A stretch of 64,000 bases of DNA from Geotalea toluenoxydans JCM 15764 (GCF_001311985.1 NZ_BBCJ01000008.1:1-64000); one strand, 5' to 3'; shown: positions 11,571 through 22,157, counted from the first letter of the stretch. Notes: generated from the sequence alone by a model not told the origin. Numbers and translations: made by a program.

Positions 11571-12485
11571 TCAGGATCGGCTTGTGGATTCCTCAAGGAG
11601 TGCATGCAGTGCGTCCACCCGCGGCATGATGATCCCCTTCTGCCGAGCTGCATCCAGAGGCCTGGCAAAAATTGCCTCAAGCTCCAGTTCCCTGCCCTCT
11701 TCCCGGTCGATCTGCATTGATGGCTTATAGGGGCCCATTGCGTCTGTGAACTCCAGCATCTCATCGGCATAGGCCAGCGGTATCGGGTTCGAAAGGCTCT
11801 GGCCATTTGCCGCTTCGATCAGTTCAAGCATGATGTCCCGAAGCAAACACCGCGTCCTCTGGTGACTGAGAAGGACATTCACCGGCTTCTGCAGCAGGGC
11901 ACATGTTCCATTAAAGGGAATGTTCCAGATCAGTTTTTCCCATCGGGCCTTTTTCAGGTCAGCAACGGCCTGGCATGGAACGCCTGCCATGCTGAACATT
12001 GCGGCGACTGATTCTGCCCTGTCCATATGTGGTCTGGCAAACTCCCCCAGGATTATTCTCCCCGCTCCCAAATGATGCACTACGCCGGGTTCTCCCCGGT
12101 TGGAACAGAGAAATGCCACTCCTCCCATGATCCGTTCGCTGCCGAAAATTTCAGCAAGAGCCTCTTCGTTGCCAAGCCCGTTCTGCAAGGTGAGGATGAT
12201 GCTGTTATCCTTCAAAAGCGGAGTTATAAGCTGCCGGTACGACTGGTTGGCAAAGGTTTTCAGCCCGACCAGCACAAGGTCCACCATGCCGATCTCTTCA
12301 CTGCTCCCGTATCCTGCAACCGGAAAGAGCTTGAAATCGCCATTTATGGAAAAAACGCTGAGGCCGCTCTTTGGGATGACATCAAGATCGCGCCGCAGAA
12401 GAAAACATACCTCATGCCCACCCTTCTGCAGCATCGATCCATAATACAGACCAAGGGCTCCTGCCCCGACAACGGCAATACGCAC
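11571..12485 (-). CDS. panE: 2-dehydropantoate 2-reductase family (PanE/ApbA)
   Basis: NADPH-dependent ketopantoate reductase of pantothenate and coenzyme A synthesis, or a close homologue. The 304-aa product starts with the Rossmann motif VVGAGALGLYYG (residues 5-16), has LKTFA and LTLQNGLGNEE in the cofactor/substrate region, and the C-terminal helical domain with ARWEKLIWNIPFN, whose Lys and Asn correspond to catalytic or substrate-binding positions in PanE. Length is normal and the frame intact. ApbA/PanE homologues are often paralogous, so the exact substrate is inferred from family. It is divergent from the M23 peptidase gene. Confidence 0.82.
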   Translation of the reverse strand: MRIAVVGAGALGLYYGSMLQKGGHEVCFLLRRDLDVIPKSGLSVFSINGDFKLFPVAGYGSSEEIGMVDLVLVGLKTFANQSYRQLITPLLKDNSIILTLQNGLGNEEALAEIFGSERIMGGVAFLCSNRGEPGVVHHLGAGRIILGEFARPHMDRAESVAAMFSMAGVPCQAVADLKKARWEKLIWNIPFNGTCALLQKPVNVLLSHQRTRCLLRDIMLELIEAANGQSLSNPIPLAYADEMLEFTDAMGPYKPSMQIDREEGRELELEAIFARPLDAARQKGIIMPRVDALHALLEESTSRS

Positions 12486-12572
12486 TTCCTACCTCCATAA
12501 GCTTGTAAATTAAGGGGTAACGCTGTATATTTACAACGCTTACCCAAAACAGTAGATAAGGAAAGAGCCAGA

Positions 12573-13319
12573 ATGCTGCTCTCCCCAAGGAAAAGCCCTG
12601 TTTTCACCATATTGCTGCTCGTTGTCTCTATTAACGCCCATGCCGATTTTTACCGGTTCGAAATGGAAGATGGCGTAGAAGTTTTTACCAATACCCCCAC
12701 CAGATCGGGTGCGGTGAAGATCATGAAGGAAGATGCGCCCCAAAGGCCGTCAGAAAAGAAAAAGTTTGCCCTGAAAAAGACTCTCCAGGAAAACAGGAAA
12801 TCCTTTACGAAGGATCAGGAAAGCCTGCAACTGCAAGTACCGGTAACAGGAACAATTTCCTCCAACTATGGCTGGCGGCATGACCCCATCGACGGCAATC
12901 TCAGACATCACAGCGGCATTGACATAGCCGTAGGCTCAGGAACACCGGTAAAATCAATCGCACCGGGAAAAGTCACCTTCAGCGGCCCCCGTGGCGGGTA
13001 CGGCAATCTGGTCATCATCGAGCATGACAGCGGCATGACCTCTCTGTACGGGCACAACTCCCTGCTGCTCGTTGCAACAGGCGAGCAGGTCGATGCCCAG
13101 ACAACGATTGCCTTGTCCGGGTCCACCGGCCGGTCAACCGGCCCACATCTCCATTTTGAGCTATGGAAACACGGTACAAACCTGACTCAGGCCTATGTGG
13201 AAGATCGACAGGGAAGTTTCAAAAACGCCACTATTGTAGCCAACCGCATTCAACATGCCGAGATCAGGCGGTTTGTGGAGAAAAACGGCACCATCGTCTT
13301 CACCAACTTGTCCCAATAA
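12573..13319 (+). CDS. Secreted M23 (LytM-type) peptidase
   Basis: Zinc peptidase domain protein likely acting on peptidoglycan in the periplasm. The N terminus has a signal peptide (hydrophobic residues 10-24 ending AHA), then a short DUF4124-like segment (FYRFEMEDGVEVFTNTP), a linker, and the M23 domain at about 95-195 with metal ligands in HSGIDIAV and GPHLHFE and the HxH-type loop SLYGHNS. A repeat of the DUF4124-like motif returns at the C terminus (RRFVEKNGTIVFTNL). All M23 metal ligands appear present, so an active endopeptidase rather than a degenerate activator is likely. Stands alone, converging on hrpB with only 17 bp between the stops. Confidence 0.88.
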   Translation: MLLSPRKSPVFTILLLVVSINAHADFYRFEMEDGVEVFTNTPTRSGAVKIMKEDAPQRPSEKKKFALKKTLQENRKSFTKDQESLQLQVPVTGTISSNYGWRHDPIDGNLRHHSGIDIAVGSGTPVKSIAPGKVTFSGPRGGYGNLVIIEHDSGMTSLYGHNSLLLVATGEQVDAQTTIALSGSTGRSTGPHLHFELWKHGTNLTQAYVEDRQGSFKNATIVANRIQHAEIRRFVEKNGTIVFTNLSQ

Positions 13320-13336
13320 ATCTTTCTCTCAAGTCT

Positions 13337-15849
13337 TTATCCCTTTGGCTTGGCCTTTCGCGTCGGAGTCGCGTTCCATGGATCATCAGGCCATGGATGC
13401 CTCGGATAACGCCCCTTCAACTCCTTTTTTACTTCAACATAGGTCGAATTCCAGAAGTTCCTCAGGTCCTGCGTCACCTGGATGGGGCGACGTGCCGGAG
13501 AAAGAAGATGCAGAGTGACGGCAATCCTCCCTCCCGCCACCCGGAGGGTATCGGCAAGGCCGAACAATTCCTGCAACTTGACAGCCAGTACAGGCGGCTT
13601 GTCCTCCGAGTATTCCAGTGGAATGGATGAACCGCTCGGCACCGTGATGTGCGTCGGCGCCCCCTCCTCCAGCAAACGGAGCTGGGTGTAATCCAGCATA
13701 TTCTTCAGGGGTGTGTAGATATCCACGGCCTGCAGCTCCGCCATATTTTTGACGCCACTCAGGTATGGGCCCAGCCATTGGGGCAATGTCCTCAGCAGAT
13801 TATCCGCTGAAAAATCGGGCAAACCGGATTCGGGAAAGATACCTTCGAGAAATAATACCCTCAAGCGAAACTGCTCGGCGCGGCTGGTCCAGTTCAATGC
13901 AGTGAGGCCGCCTCCACAGGCTATCCCCCAAGGAGTGCTGCCGTCACCTCTTCCGCCGATGGATTTATCTGCCTCGTTGCCAGAACCAGCGCCCCAAGTC
14001 GCTCTTCCTCACGGGCAAGCACCCTCTGCAGCCGATCATCCCAGCTGACCGACCTCAACCATTGGATATCTGCAGCGAACTCTTTTCGTAATGTTGCCAA
14101 ATCCAAGGCATTGGCTGAATGAATCTGCCCATCACCCTTCTCCCCTCCCTCCATACAACGGCGACAATGTAGCAGCATTCCTGAGGGAACTCCTGCCGCT
14201 CAAGGTTGCGCCGCGTCCATTGGCAAGAAGATAACGGGAGGAATCGGGTTCCCGCTGCTGACCGATGCGATCCGGATACGCCAAAGCCGAGAGAAGACCA
14301 ACGGCCTGGGCGGTTGCTGGTAATGTCGCCCTTCCAGTGCCGACCAGCTTCTTCAGCTGCCCTGCCATGCGATCGACAGCCGAAAAGCTGTGCGAGTCCA
14401 TGCCCTCGGTCCCCTTGCTGCAATTCTTTCCCTTACGCCAGTCGGCCACAAGCTCAATCCTGTCAAGGATGTCACTGTCACTCACTTGAGTCACATGCGA
14501 AGAACTGCGGGAAATTATGTCACGCTCAGTGAGCAGAGCGGCCATATCACAGGCCAGCTCCCCATATCCCCTTCTTTCCCCTTCGATGATGAGATGCCCA
14601 AGCCGGGGATGAAGCGGAAGGAGAGCCATTTTGCGCCCAAGCTGGGTAATCAGGAAATTATGGTCAAGAGCACCAAGTTTTTTCAGGAGTTCGCGTGCCT
14701 CAGCCAAGGCAGCAGCCGGCGGCACATCAAGCCACGAAAGGGCAGCCGGATCATTCACCCCCCACAGTGCCAGTTCAAGGGCAAGGGACGACAGGTCTGA
14801 TGAACGTATCTCAGGCACGGTAAAAGGGATCAGAGTGGACTGGGAATGCTCTGTCCAGAGGCGATAACAGGTTCCGGGTGCTGTGCGTCCTGCCCTCCCG
14901 GCCCGCTGGGAGGCTGACGCAGCCGAAATGCGGGTGGTGACCAACCGGTTGAGACCGGTGGCGGGATCGAAGCGCAGCTGGCGGCACAAACCGCTGTCAA
15001 TGACCACCATCACCCCCTCGATGGTCAAGCTGGTCTCGGCAATGTTGGTGGCCAAGACAATCTTGCGCTGGGGACCCGGCAGTATGGCCTTTTCCTGTCT
15101 GGCAAAAGGAAGATCGCCGTAAAGGGGGTGGATCGCTGCAGCCGTAGAACCATTGAGAAGAGCAGCACAACGGTTGATTTCACCGGCACCGGGCAAAAAA
15201 GCGAGTATATCCCTTCCGTTTCTCTCAATGCTCTTTGGATGGCAGCAGACATGATTTCTGCTGTCCTGCCGACCGGCTCACCCGAAAGGTAACGGAGTTC
15301 CACAGGATAGGACCGCCCTTCACTGGTCAATAGAGGAGCACCGCCAAGAAGCCTTGCAATGGGTTCGGCATCAAGGGTAGCGGACATGACGATCAGTTTC
15401 AGGTCGGGACGCAACCCCAGTTGGGCGTCGCGGCAGAGTGCCAGGGCCAGGTCGCTGTGCAGGTTTCGCTCGTGGAACTCGTCAAAAATGACCAGTTCGA
15501 TACCAGTGAGTTGTGGATCGGTCTGCAGCCGCCTGGTAAGAATACCTTCGGTCACGACCTCGATACGTGTCGCGGCTGAGACCTTGCGCTCGAAGCGAAT
15601 GGTGTAGCCGACGGTATTGCCGACCTCCTCCCCCAGTTGGGCAGCCATCCAACGGGCGGCATTGGTGGCGGCCAGTCGCCGTGGTTCCAGCATGATGATT
15701 TTTCGATCAGGCGGCAGGACCTGCAGCAGGGTTAACGGAACTTTGGTGGTTTTACCGGCCCCTGGAGGGGCCTGAATGACTAAAGCAGGATTATCTTTAA
15801 CGATATTAAGTAATTGCGGAAGGATTTCATCGATGGGCAGCTGTTTCAT
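13337..15849 (-). CDS. hrpB: ATP-dependent helicase HrpB (four frameshifts)
   Basis: DEAH-box helicase of the HrpB family. Reconstructed length is about 838 aa, typical of the family. Seen: Walker A GAGKTT near residue 32, the DEFHER Walker B motif, SATLDAEP (motif III), motif VI QRAGRAGRTAPG and the HrpB C-terminal domain (GATLSGRSSL, PRRPIQVTQDLRNFW). One-base losses near 15212, 14181, 14155 and 13927 split it; at each point the next frame resumes the family sequence directly. The start ATG overlaps the reconstructed stop of the upstream HAD gene as ATGA, indicating translational coupling. Four breaks in one gene could mean decay, but they match the error pattern of all neighbouring genes. 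Confidence 0.85.
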
Positions 15850-16534
15850 GTGAGTGAGTGGAAATATGTCCCCAACCCCTGGTAATCGATGCCAACCAGC
15901 GAATCAACCACCTTCAGGCAGATCCCAGCTTCTCCTCAGGATAGCTGTTGGTCACGGCGAGGACCTTCAGACCGGCACCGTTGGCAGAGGCTATCCCGGC
16001 AGGAGTATCTTCAATGGCAAGACACCGCGATGGAGCAATGCCCAGGGAAGGAAACTTCTGGGCAAGCCTTTTCACGGCAAGTTCATAGCTTTCGGGATGG
16101 GGTTTGCTGGCAGACACCTCATCGGCAGTTACCTTTACAGCAAATGCATCGGTAATGGCAAGCTGCTGAAGAATCGGGCCGATATCCGAAGCGAGAGCAC
16201 CGCTGCAGAGAGCAATCGGACAGCTGCCGTTCAGTGACTTGATCAATTCAACTACCCCGGGAAAAGGGGTTACACCTGAAGCAATGATCCTGATGAAAGC
16301 AGCTGCCTTTTTAGCGATGAGCAGGCTGAGTTCGTTGACGTCGAGCGGCCTGCCGGCCATGGCATAGGCCTCCCGAAAGGCGTCGCGGTCATCGAAACCT
16401 ATATAATGGCTGATGTAATCTTCCCAGGAATAGCCCAGTCCCAGAGGAACGAGCACTTCCTGAAAGGCCTTGTAATGCAGTGGCTCTGTATCGACTATGA
16501 TACCGTCAAAATCAAAGATAACCGCAGCCAGCAT
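15846..16534 (-). CDS. HAD-superfamily phosphatase, beta-phosphoglucomutase-like (frameshift near 15916)
   Basis: Haloacid dehalogenase-fold hydrolase of the beta-phosphoglucomutase/GPH subfamily; substrate unknown, probably a small sugar phosphate. Motif I FDFDGIIVDTE carries the nucleophile Asp, motif II is CSGA, motif III Lys is in SASKPHPE, and motif IV is AIEDTPAGI. The ATG at 16534 is preferred over 16546 because GGGGGAT precedes it. The frame stops early at 15914; adding one base near 15916 extends it through VVDSLVGIDY to a TGA that overlaps the hrpB ATG (ATGA at 15846-15849). That overlap supports the longer 230-aa form. Confidence 0.82.
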
Positions 16535-16549
16535 GGTATCCCCCATACA

Positions 16550-17356
16550 CTAGAATTTGCCGAGCAGCACCAGCGAAGCGCCATCAGCGGATGCAGAAGG
16601 CGCAATGGTCAGTCTGGAAGCCCCCTTGCCGGCATGAAAGTTGGTAACGACCCTGCCGCACAACTCACCTATGGCAGCCCCGAGCAGAACATCGCTGGCC
16701 CAGTGCTTGTCCTGATAGATGCGGGAAAAACCGACAAAGGCAGCGGCAGAATAGGACAACCACTTGACGCTGAAACTTTCGGAAGTTCTCGCCATGACGG
16801 AGGCCATGGCAAAGGAGCTGGCAGTGTGCATGGAAGGCAGGGAATCAAAATCAGTATCGAAGGAAAGCGGCTTGAAATCGGCCTTGTCGCCGCTTTTAAA
16901 CGGACGCCCCCTGCCAAAACCTTCCTTTAGAAGAAAGGTGGCAGCATCGGCCAGGATTACCGATTCACCAAGCATTTCTCCAAGGCTCCTGTATTTTTCG
17001 GAACCGGCAAGGATTCCGCCGCCATAGACGGCAGCAGCCACGCCAAGGTGAAGGTAGGGATTGCCGACCAGATTGCCGGCGTCGGTCGCCCGATCCAGAT
17101 TTTTTCCCTTCAGCCCCAGAACCTTCGACCTGATATCGTCATCAAAGTAATAGGTAAGCCCCACTGCACCGGCTGTGGCCAGTGTAACGAAAAGAGCGTC
17201 TCTGTCCACAGGAGCCGCTGCAACCTGGACGGCTTCTTCTCCCAGTCGCCCCAGTTCATCCTTTATTGCAGTGGTGCTGTTAAATAAATTATCTTCAGCC
17301 AGAACCGGCGAAGAGATCAGTAAAATCATGACAAGGAAGTAAATCAGCCGTTGCAC
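16550..17356 (-). CDS. PAP2-superfamily phosphatase, membrane or periplasmic
   Basis: Type 2 phosphatidic acid phosphatase family, acting on lipid phosphates or polyprenyl diphosphates on the periplasmic side. Motifs seen: KEGFGRGRP (C1), SMHTASSF (C2, with His) and SRIYQDKHWASDV (C3, with catalytic His and Asp). I prefer the GTG at 17356, which follows AGGGGTTGAT at good spacing and puts a signal-type helix (QRLIYFLVMILLISSPVLA) at the very N terminus; the ATG at 17398 would overlap the VanZ gene by 41 bp. Product about 268 aa. In a run with polysaccharide-export genes, a role in recycling the lipid carrier is possible but unproven. Confidence 0.82.
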   Translation of the reverse strand: MQRLIYFLVMILLISSPVLAEDNLFNSTTAIKDELGRLGEEAVQVAAAPVDRDALFVTLATAGAVGLTYYFDDDIRSKVLGLKGKNLDRATDAGNLVGNPYLHLGVAAAVYGGGILAGSEKYRSLGEMLGESVILADAATFLLKEGFGRGRPFKSGDKADFKPLSFDTDFDSLPSMHTASSFAMASVMARTSESFSVKWLSYSAAAFVGFSRIYQDKHWASDVLLGAAIGELCGRVVTNFHAGKGASRLTIAPSASADGASLVLLGKF

Positions 17357-17357
17357 A

Positions 17358-17757
17358 TCAACCCCTATTTGCGGCACCGATTTTTTTTTCGAGGACAATT
17401 GCCAGCAGAAGAATTATGCCTGCCCCTATGGCATCGGCCAGCAGATCGCCCCATTCTGCAGTTCTTGTTCGAGTGAAGGAACCCTGGAGGACCTCCAGAA
17501 GAGCACCGATCCCGACCGCGACAGATGCTGCCATTGACCAGCGAAGCTTTGCCGATAGCCGGAAATTGCAGAAAGCCCAGCCGGCGAGAATTGTCAAAAG
17601 GGAATAGGCAGCACCATGCTCGAATTTGTCCCAACCCAACAAGTCATCGTCGATAGCCGGTGGATCCGACATGAGAGATAGCCATAAAACAAGAACTCCC
17701 CAGACGATGAACAGCAGCCACCTGAGGAGAAATAATTTTGACCTTAACCTTTCCAAG
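17358..17757 (-). CDS. VanZ-family membrane protein
   Basis: Small integral membrane protein of the VanZ-like family with about four hydrophobic segments. Seen: a first helix after LRSKLFLL, the conserved DKFEHGAAYSLLT motif and EVLQGSFTRTRTAEWGDLLADAIGA. The open frame extends to 17861, but that part overlaps the 3' end of the wzz-like gene; the TTG at 17757, preceded by AGAGG, gives a normal 132-aa protein. Its stop lies directly before the PAP2 start. VanZ homologues often accompany exopolysaccharide or exosortase loci; the molecular function is not established. Confidence 0.75.
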
Positions 17758-17781
17758 GAACCTCTGTTGTAGAAGTTTTGT

Positions 17782-18967
17782 CTAATTTTGCCGGCGGCGG
17801 AGCATGAGGGAAGACTTGATCTCATTCCAGCGGCCCCTGTCATCATCGGACATTTTATCAAAGTATTCCTGAATGAATACTATGAAAATCGAAGCGAAGA
17901 AGGCAGTTACTGCCGAAAGCAGAACTATCAGCGAGCGCTTGGGTTTGCTTTTTTTGCCGGCACCACCGCATCATCCAGTACCTGAACGGAGGAAGAATCC
18001 TTCGCTTCATTGTACTTCGCTACTTCGTACTGCTTCTTCAGCTGCTCGAAGATAGCTTCCTGGGTCTTTAGTTCACGCAGTCTCCGTGCGTATTCAAGCC
18101 CCAGGTTCGGCACGTTACCGACTGCGGGTATGACATCTCCAGCACCATTACCGGAAAAAGAGCCCATCTGGTTGCGGAGCTTGGCAATGGAAGTCTTAAG
18201 CAACTGAACATCCGGGCTTTCATCGGTCTGGAAGGATTTGAGAGAAGCCAGCTGCACCTCCTTGGCGACAATCTCGGCCCTGATTTGTGCTATGCCCTCG
18301 ATGGTGGCTGCAGCCTGTGAGTCCACCTTCAGCATCTTGTTTTTTTGCTGGAAATCCCTGAGGCTATTTTCTGCCTTGGCAGATCATCCTTCACCAGATC
18401 AAGGCGTTTTTCCAGAAAGACCCGCTCTGACCCTGCCTTGGTCAGGTTCAGCTGCACGCTTCTGTTGCCCAGTTCGGCAACCATGGTGTTGGCAAGAGTG
18501 GCGGCAAGTACAGCATCCTTGTTGTCTGCAGTGATAGTGATAATCCCATCCTTGCCCGCCTGTGTTTTTACAACCCGTGCAAGAGCCTGCCTGGCCTCGT
18601 CTATGTTCTTACATTCGAACTTTTTCTGCAGGTCCAGCTTTTTAATGACTGCGTCGGCAACGGAGCGGCTTTTCAGTATGCCCAGATAGAGATCGGAACT
18701 CCCGCCAAGTGCCCCGCCGGCCAATCCCGCAAGCCCACCCACCTGACCGAGCAGTGCGGAGATACCGCCACCGCCTTCCTTCTGTGGCGGAAGAACGCGG
18801 GCTGTAGCCGTGTAAATATTGGGAAGGGTCAGGCTATATGCCACCGACAAGACAACGGCTGTCACACATATCTTGATTATCAGCTTTTTACGCCGGACAA
18901 TGACCCTGAGAAGATCAAGCAGGTTGATTTCCTCTTCCGACTGGAGTTCGTCCTTATTTGTGTCCAT
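17782..18967 (-). CDS. Wzz/GNVR-type polysaccharide chain-length determinant (frameshifts near 17952 and 18380)
   Basis: Inner-membrane polysaccharide co-polymerase that controls chain length during export. The reconstructed product is about 395 aa: an N-terminal cytoplasmic stretch (EEINLLDLLRVIVRRKK), TM1 at about 31-52, a long periplasmic coiled-coil region with glycine-rich GGISALLGQVGGLAGLAGG, and TM2 near the C terminus (LIVLLSAVTAFFASIFIVF). TM2 appears only after restoring an A in the A-run near 17952; the second break near 18380 interrupts the coiled coil. No tyrosine-kinase domain is fused. It directly follows the SLBB export gene (11-bp gap), forming a Wza-Wzc-like pair. Confidence 0.85.
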
Positions 18968-18978
18968 CCCTGAATCCT

Positions 18979-21164
18979 CTATTTCAACCCGATGAAGACA
19001 GTGCCTGCAGTGAGGGCAATCTGTGAAATGATGGTCGTAATGTCCTTGATATCCCTGAGCCAGGCCGTGCGCTCAAGTTTCTGGGGCACAACAAGTGTAT
19101 CCCCCGGATTCATGGGCTTTGACATGAAGCTGCCGAAGCTCCAGCTTTTGTCGTCTTCATTCCAGCGGATGCCGAACCGTGATTGCTGGCGGCTGTCTAC
19201 AGAACCGTCAGCTTTTATGATGTACATGTCGTCTTCCTCTGCATCATGGTTCGGCCCTCCAGCTTGCCTGAGATATGCCGAAACCGTATTGCCGGGAAGA
19301 TGGACAAATGTGGTTGGGTTGTAAACTTGGCCCATGACATTGACGACGCTGGGTACAGGCGGGACTTCAAGTACGTCTCCCCCGGACATCTCCAGATTGT
19401 AGGGAGTTTGTGGCAGCTCATTCAGGCTACCAGATGCACCACAACACGCCCCTCCGCCCTTTTCAGCTTTAACTGCTCAAGGTTCTTCTGCAGTCCCTCC
19501 AGGGAAGCCTTGGTAGCCTCCAGCTCTTCTTTCGACGCTGCCAGTGACGCCAATTCACCCTGTTTCTTGACAATGTCCTGCTCGCTACGGGAAATAACTT
19601 CTTCCATTCGCTTTTGCTGGCTCTCCTGGACCGATTTCCTGGTGAACTTTGCGCCTTTCAGATAGGCTTCATTCGTAAAGCCCCCAGCCCTCTTAATGAC
19701 GGAATCGAGCTTTTCCCCTTTGGCTATGGAATAGATGCCCGGGAAGCGGAACTCACCTTTCAAGGTCACGAACCGGTCGTCGGTATCCAGCCATTCAGGG
19801 ATGGATCTTACGCTGAGGACATCATCCGCCTCTAGCACTAAATTGTGCTCCGGATCGTCTGCCAAGGCGAACTTCAGGTTGACAATCTTCCGCTTCACCT
19901 GTGCCCGCCCCCCCTCGACCCTGACCCGGGTCAGCTCGGCGTTCTCAAGATGTGCGCTTCTCTTTGGACTACCGGCAGCAGTAACCAGGTCTCTGACGGT
20001 CATTCGCGGATAATAGTCATAGGTGCCGGGATTCAATACCTGCCCATTGATGGCGACGACCGGTTTTTCTTCCATCTCGGAACGGGGAAAGACCTTGATG
20101 GAGTCCTGCTCCAGGAGCAGGATGTTCTCTTTTTCTTCTCCTTGCAGAGCCAGGCGCAAGTTTATGGATGATGTCTCTTTGTGGAAATCGGGAGGCACCA
20201 CTCGAAGGATCTCAATCGATTCCATATAGGAATCCGGCAGAACAGCAGCAAATGAGGGTATCAGATCGGTGATCCTCATTCCTTCCCGATACTGATACTC
20301 CCCTGGACGAACCACATTCCCCTTGAGAGTCACCACGCGGCGCAGCGCCTTGAACACAGGGAATACCTTGATCATATCCTGGTCGTGCATATGGATGCTA
20401 TTCAAGTCAAGACCCTGCTGGCCAGGCTTGGCCTCGTAATCCTGCACCACCCTGGCATGGTTTCCCTCAAACCTTTCAACCTGTACCCTGGCAGTGTCTC
20501 CGGCGGCGGTGATCCCCCCGGCGAATTGCAGCACCTGGGACAGGCTTGTCTTGCCAAGGAGTTCATAAATACCCGGGCGTTTTATTTCACCGGCAACGGC
20601 AGCTACAGGCCCGATCACCGGCACCAGCAAGGTATCCCCGTTTTCCAGCCGAAGATCCTTGCTGCGGTCACCGCCAAGAAGCATGTCATACAGGTCAACT
20701 TCTTGTATCAGCTTGCCCCCCCTTAGCAGACGAACGGTACGCAGGCTGCCGTTTTTCGAGGGGCCACCTGCCTGGGAAAGGGCATTTATTACCGTGGCCA
20801 GGGAACTGACGGAATAGGTGCCGGGGGACACGACTTCGCCAACCACGTATACCTGAATGGTCCTGAGTTTACCCAGAGTGACGTTGAGCTCGTAACCCTT
20901 GAAATAGCGTGAAACCGCCTTATTGATGACTTCCTTTGCCTGGGCATAGTTGATCCCCCAAACCTTTACAGTACCGACTTTAGGCAGGGTGATTTCACCG
21001 TTACGGTCGACAACCACATCGTACTTGCCCTGCAGGGTACCCCACAGGTCGATCCGCAGGGAATCACCGGGACCGATGATATAATCCCCGCCGACGGGAA
21101 GGTTATCGCTCATGGTCAAAGTGGCAAGGCTGTTTTCGAAGAAATCATAGCCGAACTGCTTCAA
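18979..21164 (-). CDS. SLBB-domain polysaccharide export protein, Wza-like (frameshift near 19428)
   Basis: Outer-membrane or periplasmic polysaccharide export protein. It has the Poly_export domain (YIIGPGDSLRIDLWG, near residues 28-45 of the open frame) followed by about five SLBB repeats (for example VYVVGEVVSPGTYSV, VAVAGEIKRPGIYEL, VVTLKGNVVRPGEYQ and FVTLKGEFRFPGIYS), a coiled coil rich in Glu/Lys/Gln at about 525-570, and a last SLBB with VNVMGQVYNPTTF. A one-base loss near 19428 splits off the last 136 residues. The listed ATG (21164) lacks a signal peptide, and the frame stays open upstream to about 21231. It may be the continuation of the FN3 gene just upstream (see findings). Confidence 0.87.
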
Positions 21165-21208
21165 CTCTCTCTTGAAAGGATCAGCTTCAAGATTATCCTG
21201 GAAAGTAC

Positions 21209-21895
21209 TTACTTTTCTGGCAAAGGATTTTTCCAGTTGGGAACCTGTTCTCCAGCAGGAAGCGGGGTCGCCTTGATTTCATTGGAAAAAATAACCTGCT
21301 CAGCCGGTTTTTCTTCCGCATCCTCTGATTCCTGTCGAAGCTGGACGGTTCCCTGAACTTTGACATAATAAATATAATTGTTGATGAGTCCGCGAAGCGT
21401 GTATTCCCGAACACTGCCAATCTCGATTTTCTTTTCATAGCGACCCGGCTCAAGGCCATAAAATAGGGTAAACTTGACCGGTGCATCGCCAGGCTTCGCC
21501 TGCAAGCCCTTCACGTCCCAGTTGAGTCGAACCAATCCGTCGCCGGGTTCAACCTTGAGAAATACTTTTGGCTTTTTGGCTGCAGGCTCTTTGGCCTTAT
21601 CTTTATCCTTAAGAAGATTTGCTTTTTCAGCAAGGCTCCGCTGATCACCAAAGGTGTCTTTGTTGAGCAGGCCTCTTTCAAGTTCGCTGGAGGATCCCGT
21701 GTTGGAAAATCCTGTGCTGGAGAATCCCGAGGTGGGCTCGTTAAGCTCCCCCAAGGGCGTACCTTTCTTTGTTTCGCCGATAAAAACGCCCTGATCCTCG
21801 TTCTGCTTCGCTTCATCCACAGACAGGGCGAACGCCGGCATGGAACAAATCGAAATCAGCAATGCCACAATAAAACCTAAAATCTTCTTTTTCAT
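21209..21895 (-). CDS. Secreted fibronectin type III-like protein, possibly the N-terminal part of the SLBB protein
   Basis: A 228-aa product with a clear signal peptide (MKKKILGFIVALLISICSMPAFA), a low-complexity Ser/Gly/Thr stretch (SSTGFSNTGSSS), a Lys/Ala linker and an FN3-like beta domain (about 108-200: LKVEPGDGLVRLNWDV ... YTLRGLINNYIYYVKV). It ends only 45 bp before the ATG of the SLBB gene, whose open frame overlaps this 3' end. I do not know a function for it alone. Adding one base near 21240 would fuse it in frame to the SLBB part, giving that export protein the signal peptide it otherwise lacks. Lies just downstream of tRNA-Glu. Confidence 0.7.
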   Translation of the reverse strand: MKKKILGFIVALLISICSMPAFALSVDEAKQNEDQGVFIGETKKGTPLGELNEPTSGFSSTGFSNTGSSSELERGLLNKDTFGDQRSLAEKANLLKDKDKAKEPAAKKPKVFLKVEPGDGLVRLNWDVKGLQAKPGDAPVKFTLFYGLEPGRYEKKIEIGSVREYTLRGLINNYIYYVKVQGTVQLRQESEDAEEKPAEQVIFSNEIKATPLPAGEQVPNWKNPLPEK

Positions 21896-21936
21896 CCTCT
21901 GATTCCTGAACTAATAAGTAGTAGTGACGGCAAAGC

Positions 21937-21971
21937 AAAAAAAAACAGCAATCCCCAATGGAGGTTACTGT
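21937..21971 (-). terminator. Terminator downstream of tRNA-Gln/tRNA-Glu
   Basis: On the minus strand an imperfect stem (CAGTAACCTCC / GGGGATTGCTG) is followed by a run of nine T, just after the tRNA-Glu 3' end. Confidence 0.6.
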
Positions 21972-21978
21972 TCAATAA

Positions 21979-22053
21979 TGGTGATCCCAAGGGGACTTGA
22001 ACCCCTGTTACCGACGTGAAAGGCCGGTGTCCTAACCGCTAGACGATGGGACC
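21979..22053 (-). tRNA. tRNA-Glu (TTC)
   Basis: Cloverleaf on the minus strand with acceptor GGTCCCA/TGGGATC, anticodon loop CTTTCAC (anticodon TTC), T-arm GGTTCAAGTCC and encoded CCA. Probably co-transcribed after tRNA-Gln, about 105 bp upstream. Confidence 0.96.
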
Positions 22054-22115
22054 TGAGAATAAGTGTCTGCTGAATTGTGAATGAAGAATGATTCTCAAAA
22101 ACGTTTATATCCCTC

Positions 22116-22143
22116 TCACACTTCACTTTTCACGCTTCACTCT
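22116..22143. repeat. Degenerate heptamer repeat, four TCACNNT units
   Basis: Four tandem 7-mers (TCACACT, TCACTTT, TCACGCT, TCACTCT) in the spacer between tRNA-Gln and tRNA-Glu. The same 7-bp period occurs at 23621-23691 and 27031-27128. Confidence 0.6.
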
Positions 22144-22157
22144 TGTTTATCTTTAGA

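Noticed and set aside
13337..15849. hrpB as a true pseudogene
   Set aside because: Four breaks are many, but all motifs are intact, the start is coupled to the HAD gene and the indels match the window-wide error type.
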